Source: Adiantum capillus-veneris
Taxonomy: Eukaryota; Streptophyta; Polypodiopsida; Polypodiales; Pteridaceae
Direction of reading: 5' to 3'
Assembly: GCA_014529385.2 (NCBI GenBank)
Contig: CM043952.1
Location: 153,513,057 to 153,558,556, forward strand
DNA length: 45,500 bases
In this document: positions 43,436-45,500 of the stretch, one piece after another
Position numbering within the stretch: the stretch's first letter is position 1
How the letters are laid out: every line of letters begins with the position of its first letter
Notes under the pieces: model-generated
The model's input: the letters and a program-made list of their open reading frames with translations, nothing else
What the model was told of the DNA's origin: nothing
Databases searched by the model: none
Program-made: the position numbers and the translations under genes

Positions 43436-43858
43436 ATGGCTAGTACGCTAGAGTCATCCACTCCTGCCTTGGGTGAGAGGTACCCTCGTTACTTTTCACA
43501 AATATTTCACATGGTCTTTCCAGTGCTTGCATGTGAATGGGATTTGATAGGTACGCTAGCATGTGAGAGGAATTTTGAGGAGTTAGAATGGCTGATACGT
43601 CTCTTGACCACGTCTGATCCATACTTAGTAGAGAGCTTTTCTCCCATTGCACAAGCCTACCCTTTTGACCAAGATGACTATAGGCGTCTAGTGACCTTCT
43701 TAGTAAACATGGGCACCTATGATGAAGAAGAAAATTCACCGGACTACACGGATGGCACATATGGTCTCATGGATGATGACTTTGTTTATCTCGATGACGA
43801 GGATAGGGGTTTAGCCTTAGGGTTTCCCCCCAACCTCTACAATATCCTATTCCCTTGA
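43436..43858 (+). CDS. Accessory 140-aa acidic protein of the gypsy element
   Basis: ATG 43436 gives 140 residues ending at TGA 43856-43858. A longer version from 43400 is open but the inner ATG fits the acceptor-like site before it. The first half is hydrophobic/aromatic and helical in character (YPRYFSQIFHMVFPVLACEWD, FEELEWLIRLLTT), the second half very acidic (MGTYDEEENSPDYTDG, LMDDDFVYLDDEDRG). There is no signal peptide, clear membrane segment or known motif. It sits in the sense direction between pol and the 3' LTR, where some plant gypsy elements carry env-like or other extra ORFs. It is intact although gag is broken. Function is unknown. Confidence 0.6.
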   Translation: MASTLESSTPALGERYPRYFSQIFHMVFPVLACEWDLIGTLACERNFEELEWLIRLLTTSDPYLVESFSPIAQAYPFDQDDYRRLVTFLVNMGTYDEEENSPDYTDGTYGLMDDDFVYLDDEDRGLALGFPPNLYNILFP

Positions 43859-45209
43859 CTCTCTAGGGGGAGTGCAAATAATTAGGTTAGGGTTCCTTAT
43901 GTTTTTTGTTGTGTTCAATAGGTGTTGGTACCTTTTTCCACTAATGTGCCTTCTGGAGGTATTCCTTTTGTTTCCTAGTGTGTACAGGAGCGTGTTGCTA
44001 TTGATAGGATTTGGACCTTCATGGAACCTTTCTCTCGTTCACACTTCAAATCAAGTGCGACCATCAATACAAACAGGTGTTTTATGTCCATTAGCATTGC
44101 CCTTATCTTTTTACATCCATGTTTGTCTGCTTTGATTGTGATTGGTAGCATAATATTCAACACATTTGCTTAGTATCAAACATTTAATTCAACGTAATGT
44201 TTTGTCATAATCACTTGTCTAGGTTTAAAAATCAAGCAGTCCGACTAAGCTAGTTTGACCAAGCTAGGTATTAGAAATCTTCTCTTAATACCATGGGGAA
44301 TGCCTTCCTAATACGCAATGGTTACTTAGGTTCTTAATCCGATTTAGGCAGCATTGTGTGAAATGTACTAGGGCTTTCTAGTGGGCTTAACCCTATTGAC
44401 CTTTAGCTTAAGTATTATAAAGGGAATTAAATGTGATGAGCCTGGGGAGGGTAACAGTGTTATATGACCCCCCAAAGTTACAAAATTAAAATGCTGAAAA
44501 TGAACAAACAAAAAATCAAAGTGCCACAATGTAAAATTTTAAGCTGGAAGAGAAATCCCTGCTTAAATTGGTACTTCACTCACATGTATCGCCTATGGTA
44601 CTAGAGCCCTAGAGGTTCCCAGTGTGGGCGCTTTTCCTTGAAAAGCAAAAAACCCAAGGCATACAAAATAAGCACACACATCAAAATTGAATCAATGTGA
44701 AAAGACTTTGGGGGGTCAAAGAAAAGGTAATCAGTCAGGCGATGATTTCATGAGAAATTCCTTTTATCGTAGCTTAACTACAAGGTCTTCTAGGTATAGC
44801 CTCTAGTCAGCCCTCGAACATCAAATACTTGGCTCTCGCGATTAAACAACTTAATTGACCAGACAAAATTGAGAAGTTACCCATGGTATTAATAGTCGAG
44901 CTCTAGTGCCTTTTGACCGTTAAATTAGCGACCCCGGACTTGTTTAATTTTTTACCTTTACATCTGTTTATGCATTTGATTATATTGCAATTTAATGTTT
45001 ATTGCTGACAAATTGTCTAAAATTCTGTTACCAATCAATTTGTCTGTCTATTGCATATGATTTTTAATTGTATATGAGAATGCAATTACTGTGGCAATGT
45101 TGTTTAATTTTGCAGTGATTGAAGAAGACTACGCACATCCATGTTGACTGCTCTCCCATCTCGACCAACGAGCTTCAACTGGATAGCTTCCGAGGACGGA
45201 ATCTACATC
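43859..45209 (+). other. 3' untranslated region of the gypsy element
   Basis: About 1.35 kb without a supported ORF. An 87-codon hydrophobic frame starting with GTG at 43872 is judged chance. AGGGGGAGTG at 43865-43874 is a third polypurine-like tract. The stretch 44440-44720 is A-rich; nothing else is recognised. Confidence 0.6.
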
Positions 45210-45222
45210 AAGAAGGGGGGCA
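45210..45222 (+). other. 3' polypurine tract
   Basis: AAGAAGGGGGGCA directly precedes the 3' LTR TG, the expected primer for plus-strand DNA synthesis. Confidence 0.9.
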
Positions 45223-45500
45223 TGTTAACCCTCACGGCACACGGACACCCTATGATCTATAAACGTTGTATTATTTAGAGTCAGGTACCGGGCTTGTCGG
45301 ACCAATAGGAACAGGGTAAGGGTGATCGCCGATGACAGGCGCACTCTAACTGGAATATTCAAGGAGTTAGTTGGCTAAGTATGGGCGCCCAAGTGTGAAT
45401 GGGGTGAGCTCATATAAAAGCCACTAAACCTAATTTTTACTCATTCTCTCATTGTGCAATAGAAGCTGCTCTTGCTACATCTCCACCTTCTCCTTCACCA
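45223..45500 (+). repeat. 3' LTR (partial, cut by window end)
   Basis: The first 278 bases match the 5' LTR from 32259 with five substitutions. It ends in the window just before the TG/AG tract. Confidence 0.95.

Larger units (their letters stand above)
32259..45500 (+). mobile_element. Young Ty3/gypsy LTR retrotransposon, about 13.5 kb, runs off the window
   Basis: The 5' LTR is 32259-32847, and the same LTR restarts at 45223 and is cut by the window end at 45500. Over the shared 278 bases I count five substitutions (four transitions), so the insertion is recent. The order is LTR, tRNA-Asp-like primer site, leader, gag, protease, RT, RNase H, integrase, extra modules, accessory ORF, polypurine tract, LTR. 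The absence of a chromodomain and the primer type point to the Tat/Athila/Ogre group. It inserted into LINE-B. The 5' flank is gaaga (32254-32258); the matching duplication would be outside the window. Confidence 0.95.

Noticed and set aside
43440-43760. 106-aa minus-strand frame opposite the accessory ORF
   Set aside because: Antisense shadow; Cys/His/Pro composition without pattern.
43872-44135. 87-aa hydrophobic frame that could suggest an env-like membrane protein
   Set aside because: It has no ATG start and is T-rich, so hydrophobicity follows from base composition; not in frame with the accessory ORF.

Overview
The window looks like nuclear DNA of a land plant with a large, repeat-rich genome. 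The reasons are nested Ty3/gypsy elements of plant type (tRNA-Asp and initiator-tRNA-Met style primer sites), a Ty1/copia remnant, two copies of one LINE family, very long AG/TC microsatellites and a spliced FCP1-like gene remnant. I cannot place the species. The RRM-type ORF1 of the LINE is not the zinc-knuckle type I associate with most angiosperm L1s, so a fern, lycophyte or gymnosperm is possible, but that is only inference. Almost nothing here is an intact host gene.

Layout. 1-2.0 kb: decayed, intron-bearing FCP1/HAD phosphatase-like gene. 2.37-6.2 kb: minus-strand transposase-like pseudogene with short-motif repeat arrays at 2.37-2.76 kb and 4.98-5.72 kb that carry the same motif in opposite orientation. 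6.8-25.4 kb: a multi-level nest. A minus-strand LINE (LINE-A) was split by a minus-strand gypsy element of 15.3 kb (7334-22637, TSD ATGCC on both sides). That element was itself split by a plus-strand gag-only element with long LTRs (about 11318-16475). LINE-A was hit independently by a 1612-bp solo LTR (23239-24850, TSD TGATC on both sides). 25.4-29.1 kb: an 86-bp duplication, AG tracts, a minus-strand copia pol remnant, a 204-bp duplication and a TC tract. 29.1-32.26 kb: LINE-B (plus), with ORF1 and an endonuclease/RT ORF2 cut off by the next insertion. 32259 to the window end: a young gypsy element (plus) with both LTR starts in view, differing at 5 of about 278 comparable positions.

The young gypsy element is the most interesting object. 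In order it has a 589-bp 5' LTR, a tRNA-Asp-like primer site, a 1-kb leader, a frameshifted gag with four CCHC knuckles, a DGG-type protease, and a 1723-codon open frame. That frame encodes RT, RNase H, integrase and then, unusually, a second retropepsin-like segment (DTGA) and a W-[VI]-P-K repeat tail. Downstream come an internal polypurine tract followed by an LTR-like TG start and a TATA box, a separate 140-aa acidic ORF, a 1.35-kb untranslated region, the terminal polypurine tract and the 3' LTR. It carries defects in gag, a TGA between protease and RT, and substitutions at RT and RNase H catalytic positions. This copy is therefore probably not autonomous, although the LTRs say it inserted recently.
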